Part shown: positions 5,227 to 5,255 of the stretch, piece by piece
How the letters are laid out: every line of letters begins with the position of its first letter
Position numbering within the stretch: the first letter of the stretch is position 1
DNA from: Verrucomicrobiota bacterium
Lineage (GTDB): Bacteria > Verrucomicrobiota > Verrucomicrobiia > Opitutales > UBA2995
Assembly: GCA_027297085.1 (NCBI GenBank)
Contig: JAPUIL010000016.1
Location: 1 to 5,255 of the forward strand
Direction: 5' to 3'
DNA length: 5,255 nucleotides
The notes under the pieces: generated by a model
What the model was told of the DNA's origin: nothing
Databases searched by the model: none
What the model saw: the letters and a program-made list of their open reading frames with translations, nothing else
Program-made: the position numbers and the translations under genes

Positions 5227-5255
5227 TGGTGAGTTGGGACAATTAAAAAGAAAGC

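Larger units (their letters stand above)
5098..5255 (-). other. Non-coding region upstream of rpmC; L16 not seen
   Basis: In most bacteria rplP ends within a few bases of rpmC. Here no minus-strand frame gives an L16-like C-terminus. One frame is open throughout but encodes nothing recognisable. Another has a stop (TAA at 5243-5245) after three codons, and the third stops at about 5197-5199. If L16 lies upstream, its end could be the stop at 5243-5245, which would leave a 145-base gap. The stretch holds a run of seven Gs (5214-5220), several short inverted repeats and a weak -10-like element. No plus-strand gene is visible. Confidence 0.5.

Noticed and set aside
5100..5255. Open minus-strand frame running from the window edge into rpmC as a possible L16 C-terminus
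   Set aside because: Its translation (for example NRLLRFGSTLAVRLIF) has none of the L16 features, such as an EALRLAAHKLP-type helix. It simply lacks stops.

Overview
The window is a single minus-strand block of translation genes. It is the end of the S10 ribosomal protein cluster running directly into the spc cluster, followed by the start of the protein-export gene secY. In transcription order (right to left) it reads rpmC (L29), rpsQ (S17), rplN (L14), rplX (L24), rplE (L5), rpsN (S14), rpsH (S8), rplF (L6), rplR (L18), rpsE (S5), rplO (L15), secY. The secY gene runs off the left edge after about 212 codons. All other genes are intact, of normal family length and closely packed. No credible plus-strand gene, RNA gene, mobile element or CRISPR array was seen.

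The organism is a bacterium. The gene order is the ancestral bacterial one, except that rpmD (L30) is absent: only 17 bases separate rpsE from rplO. S14 is the roughly 100-residue form without zinc cysteines. From remembered family sequences, the L5, S14, S17 and SecY wording (for example the SecY segment IGANIPLPGIDPTPLQ and the S17 segment [13 protein letters not shown]) suggests Verrucomicrobiota, possibly Opitutae. That placement is an inference and needs a database search.

Layout: 5098-5255 is non-coding as far as can be seen, with possible stem-loops and one weak -10-like site. The usual upstream neighbour rplP (L16) is not recognisable there. Bases 3967-5097 hold L29, S17, L14 and L24, each with a Shine-Dalgarno-like site. 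A 108-base spacer (3859-3966) with a GC-rich hairpin precedes rplE; it is the longest gap between genes. Bases 1998-3858 hold L5, S14, S8 and L6, and 663-1981 hold L18, S5 and L15. Bases 1-638 hold the secY start.

The products are 11 ribosomal proteins of both subunits plus the core of the Sec translocon, presumably co-transcribed so that ribosome parts and the export channel are made together. This is essentially an ordinary housekeeping locus, and I do not see a new biological system. The points worth a second look are regulatory or architectural: the long rplE leader at the position of the E. coli S8 feedback site, a mixture of genes with and without Shine-Dalgarno sites, the loss of L30, and the non-coding stretch where L16 would be expected.
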